From positions 3,348,001 to 3,412,000 of the forward strand of contig NZ_CP170547.1 in NCBI RefSeq assembly GCF_042695135.1: 64,000 nucleotides of DNA, read 5' to 3'. This document shows, one piece after another, positions 33,495-42,382 of the stretch. The position numbers and the translations under genes were made by a program. Within the stretch, counting starts at the first letter, position 1. Every line of letters begins with the position of its first letter. The DNA is from Epilithonimonas sp042695135 (lineage in GTDB: Bacteria > Bacteroidota > Bacteroidia > Flavobacteriales > Weeksellaceae). The notes under the pieces were generated by a model, which saw only the letters and a list, made by a program, of their open reading frames with translations, searched no databases and was not told the DNA's origin.

Positions 33495-35239
33495 TGAAGA
33501 AATCCTTTCTTTTTATTTTACTTTTAACTGTTGTAAGAATCTTTTCGCAAGTTACACCAGACCAAAATCAGGGTTTGGTAAAAGATCCTTTTTTCAGCAA
33601 TCCAAATCCAAATACAGAAGCTTCCAAGAAAGTTCAGCATAGACATTCAGATACTGCCGGTGTAAGTCCGGATAAATATGAAGGAAATATGGTTTTCTCC
33701 GGAAATGTCGTGTTCGAGCATCAGGGATCTGTTCTTACTGCAGACGAAGTTGTTTTTTACCAGAAAGAAAATTTCCTGAAAGCCATCGGAAACGTTGTTC
33801 TTACAACAGCAGACGGAAACCGAATTACCGCCGAAGAGATGGAATATGACGGAAACACACAACGTGGAATTGCCAGAAGAAACGTCGTTCTCACCGATCC
33901 AAAACAAACCATCAAAACGGAAACACTGTATTACGACAAGATCCCAAACACAGCTTATTTCAATACTGGAGGAACAATCTATAGTAATGATGGAAGTGTG
34001 ATGTACACAAAAGCCGCCACTTATTATCTTAACTCAAAGATGATCGATTTTATAGGTCGCTCTAATATTGAAACTGATAAATACACCATTATAAGTGACA
34101 ATATCAAAACAAATCAAAATACAGGTGTCTCTGATTTCTTCGGTCCAACAACTATTCGAAGCAAAGAAAATCCTATAAATTACGTCTATACGGAACAAGG
34201 AACTAATAATTCCAAAACCGGCGAGTCCTTCCTTAACAAGAATTCCAGAATTCATTACAACGGCAAAATATTGACGGGAGACAAACTATATTTCAACAAA
34301 ACCACCGGTTTCGGAAAAGGAACCGGCAACGTAAAATTGGATGATCCAAAGCAAAACCGTTACATTATAGGTGGTTATGGAGAAGTATACGAGAAAAAAG
34401 ATTCAGCGATGGTTACAGACAAACCATATTTGGTAAAAGTACTTACCAAAGATTCGGTTTATATGTCGGCAGAAAAATTCCTGAGCTTTCAGAAACCGGA
34501 TTCTGCGAACGCACTCAAGAAAAAAAGCTTTTTGCGTGCGTACAGAAAGGTGCGGATTTTCAAAACTGATATGCAGGGACGTGCAGATTCTCTCAGTTTC
34601 AATGAGACCGATGGCGAGATGCACCTGATGAGAAAACCGATTCTCTGGATGGGTGTAAAACAGATCACCGGCGACGAGATCCGTATCTACAGCGATCCCG
34701 AAAAAGAGATCACAGATTCTATCAGAGTGTTAGGAAATGCTTTCGCAATCAGCAAAGCAGATTCTCTTAATCTGAAGGACGAATTCAATCAGATCAAGAG
34801 CAAGAATATGATCGTTTATCTTAAGAATAACACGATTGACATTGCAAAGGCTGTCGGCAATGCACAAGCTATCACTTATGCAGACGACACCAATCAAAAA
34901 ACAAAAGAAGTCACCAGAATTGGGGTTGCACTCTCCACTTGCGGTGAGATTGTTGCCGGCTTTATAGAGCGTAAATTAGAAAACGTGGATTGTAACATTG
35001 GTGCTAATTCCGATATCTATCCAATGAGTAAAATCTCAAAAGACGAACGCTTTTTCAAAGATTTCAACTGGAATACCAAAGACCGGCCGCAGAAATGGCG
35101 GGACATTTTCCTGGATACGCCAAACTATCCGGAAACTGTTTATCAATCCGACAATTCTCTCTTCGAACGAGCCGATGCCGAACGCAAAAAACTCGAGGAA
35201 AAGAACAAACCGAAAACGCCGGTTCGGGTTAAGAAGTAG
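33494..35239 (+). CDS. OstA-like protein (LPS transport, LptA/LptD N-domain type)
   Basis: 581 residues. A signal peptide (MKKSFLFILLLTVVRIFSQ) is followed by tandem short beta repeats of the OstA/LptA type, such as NMVFSGNVVFEHQGSVLTAD, FLKAIGNVVLTTADGNRITA and MEYDGNTQRGIARRNVVLTD. A later disordered, charged C-terminus ends KPKTPVRVKK. Such proteins form the periplasmic bridge that carries lipopolysaccharide to the outer membrane. At 581 residues it is longer than a simple LptA and is the form usual in Bacteroidetes. It overlaps the fur-like gene by one base, so the two are coupled. Confidence 0.85.
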   Translation: MKKSFLFILLLTVVRIFSQVTPDQNQGLVKDPFFSNPNPNTEASKKVQHRHSDTAGVSPDKYEGNMVFSGNVVFEHQGSVLTADEVVFYQKENFLKAIGNVVLTTADGNRITAEEMEYDGNTQRGIARRNVVLTDPKQTIKTETLYYDKIPNTAYFNTGGTIYSNDGSVMYTKAATYYLNSKMIDFIGRSNIETDKYTIISDNIKTNQNTGVSDFFGPTTIRSKENPINYVYTEQGTNNSKTGESFLNKNSRIHYNGKILTGDKLYFNKTTGFGKGTGNVKLDDPKQNRYIIGGYGEVYEKKDSAMVTDKPYLVKVLTKDSVYMSAEKFLSFQKPDSANALKKKSFLRAYRKVRIFKTDMQGRADSLSFNETDGEMHLMRKPILWMGVKQITGDEIRIYSDPEKEITDSIRVLGNAFAISKADSLNLKDEFNQIKSKNMIVYLKNNTIDIAKAVGNAQAITYADDTNQKTKEVTRIGVALSTCGEIVAGFIERKLENVDCNIGANSDIYPMSKISKDERFFKDFNWNTKDRPQKWRDIFLDTPNYPETVYQSDNSLFERADAERKKLEEKNKPKTPVRVKK

Positions 35240-35266
35240 AATTTAATCCAGAATTAATTATTTACA

Positions 35267-35971
35267 ATGAAAATATCAAACACATTTAAAGTTATTATTT
35301 GTTTTTCGATTGTATTAATTGGTTGTACGAAGAAATATTCAACTTTAATTATTGAACTTAAAAATCAGAAAAAATCAAGTGGCATTTTTGCAGAGCTAAA
35401 TAAATTAGTTGTGAAAAAAGACAACAAGATTTTCAAAACATTTTTACCAAAAGATATAAACCCATATCTAGGCAACCCGCTAAAAATTGACAGTCTAGAA
35501 AAAGGCATTTACCAATTCGAATATGATGACTTATTCGGACGAAAGCAAATAAAAATCTACGTAGCTAAAAACAGAAAAGAGGTTGACACTTTAATTATCA
35601 ATCCTGATTATATTGACACTTCAAAACAAATAGAAAATTCAATTATTAAAAAATTAAAGGACAATCAAATCATTTTTAATTTCGAATCGAAAGGTTGTTT
35701 CCACATGACTTCTGATTCAATAATTGTTCAAAATAAGAATAATAAGTTTTTTCTCATAAACAAAGGAAAAACTAAAGAATTGAATCAAGAAGAGATAGAT
35801 ATATTGATTCAGTTTGAATCAGAACTATATTCAATTCCTCAAGAAAAAAGTTGTACAACTACCGAGTTTTACAAAATAAAATTCAAGAATAAAACTCAGG
35901 AATTTATTAATGGAAACTGCAGTTGGAATGGCTGGTACAATTTGAAGGAAGATTTAAAAATAAAAGACTAA
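35267..35971 (+). CDS. Predicted lipoprotein of unknown function
   Basis: 234 residues. The leader ends in the lipobox LIGC (Cys near residue 20). The rest is lysine- and asparagine-rich, with a possible beta-sandwich in 60-110 and two Cys later in KGCFHMTSD and NGNCSWNGWY. The base composition is clearly more AT-rich than its neighbours, which may mean recent arrival or relaxed selection. I do not recognise a family. It lies 27 bp after the OstA-like gene. Confidence 0.7.
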   Translation: MKISNTFKVIICFSIVLIGCTKKYSTLIIELKNQKKSSGIFAELNKLVVKKDNKIFKTFLPKDINPYLGNPLKIDSLEKGIYQFEYDDLFGRKQIKIYVAKNRKEVDTLIINPDYIDTSKQIENSIIKKLKDNQIIFNFESKGCFHMTSDSIIVQNKNNKFFLINKGKTKELNQEEIDILIQFESELYSIPQEKSCTTTEFYKIKFKNKTQEFINGNCSWNGWYNLKEDLKIKD

Positions 35972-36037
35972 CAATATTACAGATTACGATTTCTATTTTC
36001 TATAAATTCCCGAACTTTGGAGGAGTTTTTAATTACA

Positions 36038-37222
36038 ATGGATTTAAAAGAAGATTTCTATCAATACCAAGCCCAGACTACACCCTATGCTGCAGGTTTC
36101 GAAGTAGAAAAAGCAGAAGGAAGCTATATCTACGGAAAAAACGGAATCGCTTATCTGGATTTTGTAGCTGGCGTTTCCGCAAATACATTGGGGCATTCTC
36201 ATCCAAAAGTTGTGAATGCCATCAAAGAACAGGCGGACAAATATCTGCACGTGATGGTCTACGGCGAATATGCTCAGGAAAAACCGGTCGCACTCTGTAA
36301 ATTATTGGCAGAAGCTACACCCGAACCTTTGGAAGTAACTTACCTCGTCAACTCCGGTGCAGAAGCTATTGACGGAAGTTTGAAACTGGCCAAACGTTAT
36401 ACAGGAAGAGAAGAAATCATCGCTTTTAAAGAAGCGTATCACGGGAATACGCACGGCGCACTTTCTGTTGCCGGAAATGAAGTTCACAAACGAGAATTCC
36501 GTCCGTTGCTGCCAATGGTAAACTTTATAGAGTTCAATAATGAAAATGACTTTGATAAAATCACGGAGAAAACGGCTTGTGTGATTGTGGAAACTATTCA
36601 GGGAGCGGCAGGTTTTATAATGCCGAAAGACAATTACTTTATTCATCTGAAAAAACGTTGTGAGGAAGTTGGTGCGTTGTTGATTCTAGATGAGATTCAG
36701 CCGGGTTTTGGACGTACTGGAAAGCTGTTTGCCTTTGAACATTTTGGAATTGTTCCGGATATTCTCGTGATGGGAAAAGGAATGGGCGGTGGCGTTCCGG
36801 TTGGCGCTTTTATGAGTTCGAGAGAAATTATGACCAGCCTTTCACATTCGCCGAAGTTGGGACACATCACCACTTTTGGTGGAAATCCATTAATCGCAGC
36901 TGCTTCTTTGGCAACTTTGAAAGAAGTTTTGGAAAGCGGATTGATGGAAGAAACTGATAAAAAAGAAAAACTCTTCCGGGAATTGCTGGTTCATCCGAAA
37001 ATTAAAAACGTAAATGGAAAAGGTTTGATGTTGGCCGTAAATCTTGGAAGTCCTGAATATACTTTGAAAGTCGCTTCCAGATGTATGGAAAAAGGCTTAA
37101 TTGTCTTCTGGCAACTGTATCGAAATGAATATATGAGAATCTCGCCGCCTTTAACCATCTCCGAAGATGAAATCCGAAAAGGTTGTGCAATTATTTTGGA
37201 AGCTTTGAATGAAGTGGAGTAA
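36038..37222 (+). CDS. Class III PLP-dependent aminotransferase
   Basis: 394 residues from the ATG at 36038 (MDLKEDFYQYQAQ); an ATG seven codons upstream is also open. Class III features include YLVNSGAEAIDGSLKLAKRY, AYHGNTHGALSVAG, ILDEIQPGFGRTG and the PLP-binding Lys in LVMGKGMGGGVPVGA. ISPPLTISEDEI near the end is typical. The family includes acetylornithine, 4-aminobutyrate and other omega-amino donors, and the sequence alone does not settle which. It stands alone, followed by a long repeat-filled spacer. Confidence 0.9.
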   Translation: MDLKEDFYQYQAQTTPYAAGFEVEKAEGSYIYGKNGIAYLDFVAGVSANTLGHSHPKVVNAIKEQADKYLHVMVYGEYAQEKPVALCKLLAEATPEPLEVTYLVNSGAEAIDGSLKLAKRYTGREEIIAFKEAYHGNTHGALSVAGNEVHKREFRPLLPMVNFIEFNNENDFDKITEKTACVIVETIQGAAGFIMPKDNYFIHLKKRCEEVGALLILDEIQPGFGRTGKLFAFEHFGIVPDILVMGKGMGGGVPVGAFMSSREIMTSLSHSPKLGHITTFGGNPLIAAASLATLKEVLESGLMEETDKKEKLFRELLVHPKIKNVNGKGLMLAVNLGSPEYTLKVASRCMEKGLIVFWQLYRNEYMRISPPLTISEDEIRKGCAIILEALNEVE

Positions 37223-37267
37223 ATTTTTTACTAAAACAATTTTTTAATCACTTTGTTATTTCGTAGG

Positions 37268-37439
37268 AAACCTAACGAAGTGGTTCGACAAAGTCAATCT
37301 CGACAGCGAAGTTTAGATTCCTCCGGAATGACAAAAGTGCGTTTTTATATTGACTTGTGATTTGTACTGAAAATGCAGCCCGACTTATCTCATCTTTTCT
37401 ATTTTTTATTTGGAATCGATGAACCACTTCGTTAGGTTT
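37268..37439. repeat. 19-bp perfect inverted repeat pair
   Basis: AAACCTAACGAAGTGGTTC at 37268-37286 is repeated as its exact complement at 37421-37439, with 134 bp between. The right arm lies inside the modular element. Confidence 0.75.
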
Positions 37440-37533
37440 GAGCGGAAATCCTTTTTTGCGTGAACTCAATTTCTATTTAGGCTGAAATCGTCTGCAAAAA
37501 AAGATTGGGAGCGGAAGGCGGATAAAGCTGCCC
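37375..37533 (+). repeat. Modular GCAGCCCG...GCTGCCC element, copy 3 (159 bp)
   Basis: It begins GCAGCCCGACTT, is then interrupted by about 53 bp carrying one arm of a 19-bp inverted repeat, and resumes GAGCGGAAATCCTTTTTTGC. It ends TTGGGAGCGGAAGGCGGATA followed by AAGCTGCCC. AAATCCTTTTTTGC and GCAAAAAAAGATT can pair. Confidence 0.75.
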
Positions 37534-37684
37534 AAATAATCGATGGATTGTAGGTTTTTCGAATCGTAGAAATCAGCTAATAAAAATCATACATTATTTC
37601 TATAAAAATTTTGAATTTCCATAGACATTTTGATTTGGAAATAAAAAATTAATTTATATATTGCGCCACAATTAGAATTTGAAT

Positions 37685-38071
37685 ATGGCGAAAACGAAAG
37701 TGCAGTACGAATACAATATGCATTGTCTCTCAGAGATTTTGTACGAGTATTTGGCGAGTGCAGAAGGATTATCAGAATGGTTTGCGGAAGATGTAGTGGA
37801 GCGTGGAGACGATTTTTTCTTCAGCTGGGGAAGTGGTCCTGCTGAGAAGGCAACATTGATTCGTTATAAGCCGGAAAGTTTCGTGCGTTTCCGTTGGGAA
37901 GAGGACGAAGGTTCCAAATATTTCTTCGAACTTTCTATTGTTATAGACGAGATCACAGATGACCTTTCTCTGAATATTACAGATTTTTGCGAGCCTGGCG
38001 ATGAGGAAGAAAACAGACTCTATTGGGAAAACCTGATAGAAAATCTACAGTTAAAATTAGGAGCTTCTTAA
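37685..38071 (+). CDS. START-like (SRPBCC) domain protein
   Basis: 128 residues from the ATG at 37685 (MAKTKVQYEYNMHC); the open frame also has a TTG two codons earlier. The pattern of an Aha1/START-like fold is visible: EILYEYLASAEGLSEWFAEDV, FFFSWGSGPAEKATLIRY, FVRFRWEEDEG and a C-terminal helix YWENLIENLQLKLG. This compact form, which covers the whole protein, is common in Bacteroidetes. A hydrophobic ligand pocket is expected, but the ligand is unknown. A terminator follows directly. Confidence 0.85.
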   Translation: MAKTKVQYEYNMHCLSEILYEYLASAEGLSEWFAEDVVERGDDFFFSWGSGPAEKATLIRYKPESFVRFRWEEDEGSKYFFELSIVIDEITDDLSLNITDFCEPGDEEENRLYWENLIENLQLKLGAS

Positions 38072-38080
38072 AAATAATGG

Positions 38081-38110
38081 ATGAACGATTTTATCGTTCA
38101 TTATTTTTTT
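38081..38110 (+). terminator. Terminator after the START-like gene
   Basis: ATGAACGA (38081-38088) pairs with TCGTTCAT (38094-38101) around TTTTA and is followed by a T run. The next ATG is only 11 nt beyond. Confidence 0.75.
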
Positions 38111-38120
38111 ATATTCTACA

Positions 38121-38927
38121 ATGCAGAAGATAGTTTACACACAAGACAATTTACAGTTACTGAACCGTTCTTTTCTTTTTGGAGATTCGGTTTGGGTTTC
38201 ATTTTTCATCCGAAACGGCCAAATCATAATGGCGGAGGAATCTTACTTTTTCCTGATGGCTTCGATGCGGAAGATGAGATTGAACATTCCTTTAACTTAC
38301 ACGTTGGAATTCTTCCAGGATTTATTTCAAAATGAAGTTTTATCAAAAGGCGTACAGAACGGAATCGTGCAATTGATGGCTTACAGAAAACAGGACGACA
38401 AACCTTTGGCAAAATCGGAAACGGCTTTCTTTTTTGAAGTGGACGAGACAGAAGATGTTTTGAAGATTCAAGGAAATGTGGAGTTGGATTTGATTAAGGA
38501 AATCAATGTGAATGCTAATCTTTTGAGTAATATCCGGGTACATTCGCCGGAAAATATTTATGCCCAAATCTATGCGAAAGAAAATGATTTAGACGATGTG
38601 ATTCTCCTCAATCCAAACAAAAAAATCGCCAGAAGTATCTTCGGAAATCTTTTGTTTTTGCAGGATAATGTGATCAAAATTCCTAAACAAACCGAAGGTG
38701 CGTACATTTCGCCGTTGATGGAAAACTTCGTCACTTTCATTCATAAAAATAAACTGGCAGAGATAGAAGAAGCGGAAATCATCGCTTTCGAATCTCAAAA
38801 AGCGGAAGAAATCTTAAGAATTTCTGACGAAAAAGGTGTTCATTCTGTCTCTAAAATCAGGAATAAAACATTTGAAAATACGAGGTTTTCTGAGATGGTT
38901 CAGAAGTGGGCTGAAAATTTTATTTAG
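38121..38927 (+). CDS. Class IV aminotransferase-like protein lacking the catalytic lysine
   Basis: 268 residues. The fold of class IV PLP enzymes is recognisable from LLNRSFLFGDSVWVSFF near the start, LSNIRVHSPENIYAQIYAKE and DDVILLNPNKKIARS in the middle, and GNLLFLQDNVIKIPKQTEGA later. In this family the Schiff-base Lys sits where Arg139 stands here (SNIRV), and the usual Glu after the N-G-V strand is Arg171. Both losses suggest that the protein no longer works as an aminotransferase or 4-amino-4-deoxychorismate lyase. The gene starts directly after a terminator. Confidence 0.7.
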   Translation: MQKIVYTQDNLQLLNRSFLFGDSVWVSFFIRNGQIIMAEESYFFLMASMRKMRLNIPLTYTLEFFQDLFQNEVLSKGVQNGIVQLMAYRKQDDKPLAKSETAFFFEVDETEDVLKIQGNVELDLIKEINVNANLLSNIRVHSPENIYAQIYAKENDLDDVILLNPNKKIARSIFGNLLFLQDNVIKIPKQTEGAYISPLMENFVTFIHKNKLAEIEEAEIIAFESQKAEEILRISDEKGVHSVSKIRNKTFENTRFSEMVQKWAENFI

Positions 38928-38995
38928 TTAATTTTACTAAAAAGTTAGATTTAATTAAAATAAGTTCTATACATTTGCTTCATCAAAACATCAAA

Positions 38996-39052
38996 ATGAC
39001 TACACAATTTATGCATCATCATCACCATTTCCTCGCACAGACGGGAAGGTAG
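38996..39052 (+). CDS. hisL: His operon leader peptide
   Basis: 18 codons, MTTQFMHHHHHFLAQTGR, with five consecutive His codons at 39014-39028 and a TAG stop at 39050-39052. It lies 90 bp before hisG and is followed by an intrinsic terminator and a competing pairing. The only plausible role is to make ribosome progress depend on charged tRNA-His. Confidence 0.85.
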   Translation: MTTQFMHHHHHFLAQTGR

Positions 39053-39107
39053 TGATATGTCATAACTTCTAAAAATATAACCGTCTGAGTAATCAGTCGG
39101 TTTTTTT
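39038..39107 (+). promoter_or_regulatory. Transcription attenuator of the his operon
   Basis: The terminator hairpin is AACCG-t-CTGA (39079-39088) with TCAG-t-CGGTT (39093-39102) followed by T7. Its left arm can pair instead with CAGACGG at 39038-39044 (7 bp, complementary to CCGTCTG at 39081-39087). A ribosome held at the His codons leaves 39038-39044 free, which forms the antiterminator. A ribosome that reaches the stop codon covers that segment and allows termination. Confidence 0.8.
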
Positions 39108-39142
39108 ATTCCAAAAAATTCTCCTGTCGTTTACTCGGACCA

Positions 39143-40015
39143 ATGTCAAAATCTAAAATGAGTAAACTGAAATTAGCCTTACAAAAAAGCGGACGACTGA
39201 GCGAAAAGTCTCTCAAACTCCTCGAAGAATGCGGAATCAAGATTTCCAACGGCACCAGAAAACTGAAAGCTGTTTCTTCCAACTTTCCTCTCGAAATTCT
39301 ATTTCTTCGCGACGATGATATTCCGCAATACGTGGAACAAGGTGTTGCCGATATTGGAATCCTTGGACTGAATGAAGTTCTGGAGCAAAAAAAACAAATC
39401 GAAACTATTCAAAAATTGGGATTTGCACAATGCAGATTATCTCTGGCGATTCCGAAGGAAGAAAGTTATAACGGAATCCAATATTTCGAAGGCAAAAAGA
39501 TTGCAACGTCTTATCCCGAAATTCTATCAAACTATTTCAAAGAAAAGAACATCAACGCACAAATCGAAAAGATTGGTGGAAGCGTTGAAATTGCACCTGG
39601 AATTGGACTTTCCGATGCGATTTTCGACATCATCAGTACAGGTTCTACTCTACTCACAAACGGTTTGAAAGAAGTAGAAACGGTTGTGGAAAGTGAAGCC
39701 GTTTTGGTTTCCAACAATGATTTGACTGATGATAAAAAAGAAATTCTCAAAAAACTATTATTTCGAATCAACGCTGTAAAAGAAGCTTCCGAAAGCAAAT
39801 ATATTCTTCTGAATGCACCTAACGAAAACCTTGAAAAAATCATCAACATTTTACCAGGAATGAAATCTCCGACTATTCTTCCACTGGCAGAAAGTGGCTG
39901 GTCATCCATCCACTCCGTGATTAAAGAAGACCAATTTTGGGAAGTCATAGAGAAGTTGAAGAATGAAGGTGCGCAGGGAATTTTAGTTTTGGAAATCGAA
40001 AAAATGATATTATGA
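39143..40015 (+). CDS. hisG: ATP phosphoribosyltransferase, long form
   Basis: 290 residues, or 285 from the second ATG at 39158 (MSKLKLALQKSGRLSE). It catalyses the first, feedback-controlled step of histidine synthesis, joining ATP and PRPP. LALQKSGRLSEKSLKLLEECGI and the PRPP-binding block SDAIFDIISTGSTLLTNGLK fit HisG. The extra C-terminal domain of about 75 residues (KLLFRINAVKEASESKYILL to the end) marks the long, hexameric, histidine-regulated form that needs no HisZ. It opens the his operon 36 bp after the attenuator terminator. Its stop overlaps the hisD start. Confidence 0.95.
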   Translation: MSKSKMSKLKLALQKSGRLSEKSLKLLEECGIKISNGTRKLKAVSSNFPLEILFLRDDDIPQYVEQGVADIGILGLNEVLEQKKQIETIQKLGFAQCRLSLAIPKEESYNGIQYFEGKKIATSYPEILSNYFKEKNINAQIEKIGGSVEIAPGIGLSDAIFDIISTGSTLLTNGLKEVETVVESEAVLVSNNDLTDDKKEILKKLLFRINAVKEASESKYILLNAPNENLEKIINILPGMKSPTILPLAESGWSSIHSVIKEDQFWEVIEKLKNEGAQGILVLEIEKMIL

Positions 40016-41307
40016 TGAAGCAGTACAAATATCCAAGCATCAAAGAATGGAAATCACTTTGTGAAAGACCTTTGCAGAATCAGGAAAATCTCTCTGAGCA
40101 AGTGAAATCTGTTTTTGATGAAGTGAAAATTAATGGCGACAAAGCTTTGAAGTTTTACACAGAAAAATTTGATGGCGTTGTTTTAAATGATTTCAACGTT
40201 TCAGAATCAGAAATCAATGAAGCAAAAAATTTAGTTTCTGATGAATTAAAATCTGCCATACAAACTGCTTCCGAAAATATCCGAAAATTTCACTCTTCTC
40301 AACAAGAAGAGAAAAAAATAATTGAGACGACAGAAGGTATTTTTTGCTGGCGAGAAAGCCGAGCAATTGAAAATATTGGAATTTATATTCCCTGTGGAAC
40401 CGCGCCTTTGTTTTCCACAGTTTTGATGTTAGGAATTCCGGCAAATATTGCAGGTTGCAAAAACATTTCGCTTTGTTCGCCTCCAGATAAAAATGGAAAA
40501 ATCAATCCGGCGATTTTGTTTGCTGCAAATTTGGTTGGAATCAAAAACATTTATAAAGTTGGTGGAAGTCAGGCGATTGCAGCTTTAACTTTTGGGACAG
40601 AAACGATTCCGAAAGTTGATAAAATCTTTGGTCCAGGAAATCAATATGTGACTTTTGCGAAACAAGTGGCACTCACTTACAATGTTGCCATCGATATTCC
40701 GGCTGGTCCGAGTGAAGTTTTGGTCATTGCTGATGAAAGTTCAATTCCTGCTTTTGTAGCGTCGGATTTACTGTCACAAGCGGAACACGGAACGGATTCT
40801 CAAGTCATTTTATTGAGTGATTCTGAAAGAGTTATTAATGAAATTAATATTGAAATTGAAAGACAACTAAAAGAATTACCGCGTAACAAAATCGCTAAAA
40901 TTGCATTACAAAACAGCAAATCTATTTTGTTGAATTCCATTGACAAAGCCATTGACTTTTCTAATTTTTATGCACCAGAACATTTGATTTTGTCAATCGA
41001 AAATGTAGAAAATTTCACTGATAAAATCACAAACGCAGGTTCAGTTTTCCTCGGAAATTACAGCCCGGAAAGTGCAGGCGATTACGCTTCCGGAACCAAT
41101 CACACTTTGCCAACAAACGGTTTTGCGAAAAATTACAGCGGAGTTTCTTTAGACAGTTTTGTAAAGAAAATCACATTCCAAAATATCACGAAGAATGGAA
41201 TTAAAAACATCGGAAACACCATTGAATTAATGGCTGAAGCCGAAGAATTGATGGCTCACAAAAATGCAGTTTCTGTCAGATTAAAATACTTAGAAAATGA
41301 AAATTGA
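40012..41307 (+). CDS. hisD: Histidinol dehydrogenase
   Basis: 431 residues. It oxidises histidinol to histidine in two NAD-dependent steps with zinc. Seen are GIYIPCGTAPLFSTVLMLGI, KIFGPGNQYVTFAKQVA and the zinc/catalytic region DLLSQAEHGTDSQVILLS. FYAPEHLILS and GDYASGTNHTLPT hold the later conserved His and Asp. Two adjacent ATGs at 40012 and 40015 overlap the hisG stop. The hisC start overlaps its end by 11 bp. Confidence 0.96.
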   Translation: MMKQYKYPSIKEWKSLCERPLQNQENLSEQVKSVFDEVKINGDKALKFYTEKFDGVVLNDFNVSESEINEAKNLVSDELKSAIQTASENIRKFHSSQQEEKKIIETTEGIFCWRESRAIENIGIYIPCGTAPLFSTVLMLGIPANIAGCKNISLCSPPDKNGKINPAILFAANLVGIKNIYKVGGSQAIAALTFGTETIPKVDKIFGPGNQYVTFAKQVALTYNVAIDIPAGPSEVLVIADESSIPAFVASDLLSQAEHGTDSQVILLSDSERVINEINIEIERQLKELPRNKIAKIALQNSKSILLNSIDKAIDFSNFYAPEHLILSIENVENFTDKITNAGSVFLGNYSPESAGDYASGTNHTLPTNGFAKNYSGVSLDSFVKKITFQNITKNGIKNIGNTIELMAEAEELMAHKNAVSVRLKYLENEN

Positions 41308-42331
41308 TACTCAAAAATTGGTCAGAAAAAACATTCTCAATCTCAAACCTTATTCTTCTGCAAGAGATGAGTTTAAAGGTGATAACGGGATTTTTCTGGA
41401 CGCGAACGAAAATCCTTTTGGAGATTTGAATCGTTATCCAGACCCTTATCAAAGAAAAATTAAGAAAAAATTGAGCGAACTTAATCAAATTCCTACAGAC
41501 AATATTTTCCTCGGAAATGGAAGCGACGAAGTGATTGATTTGGCTTTCAGAATATTTTGTGAGCCAGGAAAAGATAAGGTTCTGACATTTGCGCCAACTT
41601 ATGGAATGTACGAAGTTTCCGCCAATATCAACTATGTTGAATTAATTAAGTTTGATTTGAATGATGATTTTCAAATTGATTTGGAGACTTTAAAACCTTA
41701 TTTAAATGATGAAAATCTAAAAATTATTTTCATCTGTTCTCCAAACAATCCGACAGGAAATTCAATTAAAAATATAGAATATATTCTTGAAAATTTTAAA
41801 GGAATTGTTTTTATTGATGAAGCTTACATTGATTTTAGTCCGGAAGAAAGTTTTAAAAATCAAATCAAAAACTATCCAAATCTCATCGTGAGCCAAACGT
41901 TCAGCAAAGCTTGGGGAATGGCTTCCGTTCGGGTTGGAATCGCTTACGCATCAGAAGAAATTATCAAATTTTATAGTAAGACGAAACCGCCTTACAACAT
42001 CAGTCAACTCAATCAAAATGCAATTCTTGAGACATTAAAAGAAGAAAATAAAAATCAAGTTTCAGAAAATATCAAACTGATTTTAAATGAAAAAAAACTT
42101 CTGATTCAAAATTTAGAACAATTGAGTTTGGTCAATAAAACATTTCCTTCTGACGCTAATTTTGTTTTGGTAGAAGTTGAAAATGCAGATTGGATTTACC
42201 AAAAATTAGTTGCAGAAAATGTCATCATTAGAAATCGAAATTCGGTCATCAAAAACTGTTTGAGGATTACTGTTGGTACTCCAGAAGAAAATTTGAAATT
42301 GATAGAGGTTCTCAAAAGAATTAAAATATAA
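41297..42331 (+). CDS. hisC: Histidinol-phosphate aminotransferase
   Basis: 344 residues, a class I/II PLP fold. The HisC start LDANENPFGDLNRYPDPYQ is followed by GNGSDEVIDLAFRIFCEPG, SPNNPTGNSI, FIDEAYIDFSPEE and the PLP lysine in SQTFSKAWGMASVRVGIA. It transfers an amino group from glutamate to imidazole-acetol phosphate. The unusually long 103-bp spacer to hisB contains a dispersed repeat. Confidence 0.96.
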   Translation: MKIDTQKLVRKNILNLKPYSSARDEFKGDNGIFLDANENPFGDLNRYPDPYQRKIKKKLSELNQIPTDNIFLGNGSDEVIDLAFRIFCEPGKDKVLTFAPTYGMYEVSANINYVELIKFDLNDDFQIDLETLKPYLNDENLKIIFICSPNNPTGNSIKNIEYILENFKGIVFIDEAYIDFSPEESFKNQIKNYPNLIVSQTFSKAWGMASVRVGIAYASEEIIKFYSKTKPPYNISQLNQNAILETLKEENKNQVSENIKLILNEKKLLIQNLEQLSLVNKTFPSDANFVLVEVENADWIYQKLVAENVIIRNRNSVIKNCLRITVGTPEENLKLIEVLKRIKI

Positions 42332-42382
42332 AAAGACTTCAAAAACTCACTGCAACAAGGCTAACTGGAATTGTTAACCACT

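Larger units (their letters stand above)
37223..37684. other. Repeat-filled intergenic region
   Basis: About 460 bp without a gene. It holds a 19-bp perfect inverted repeat (37268-37286 and 37421-37439), the phrase CCTCCGGAATGACAAA typical of flavobacterial spacers, and the largest copy of the modular GCAGCCCG element. Confidence 0.7.
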
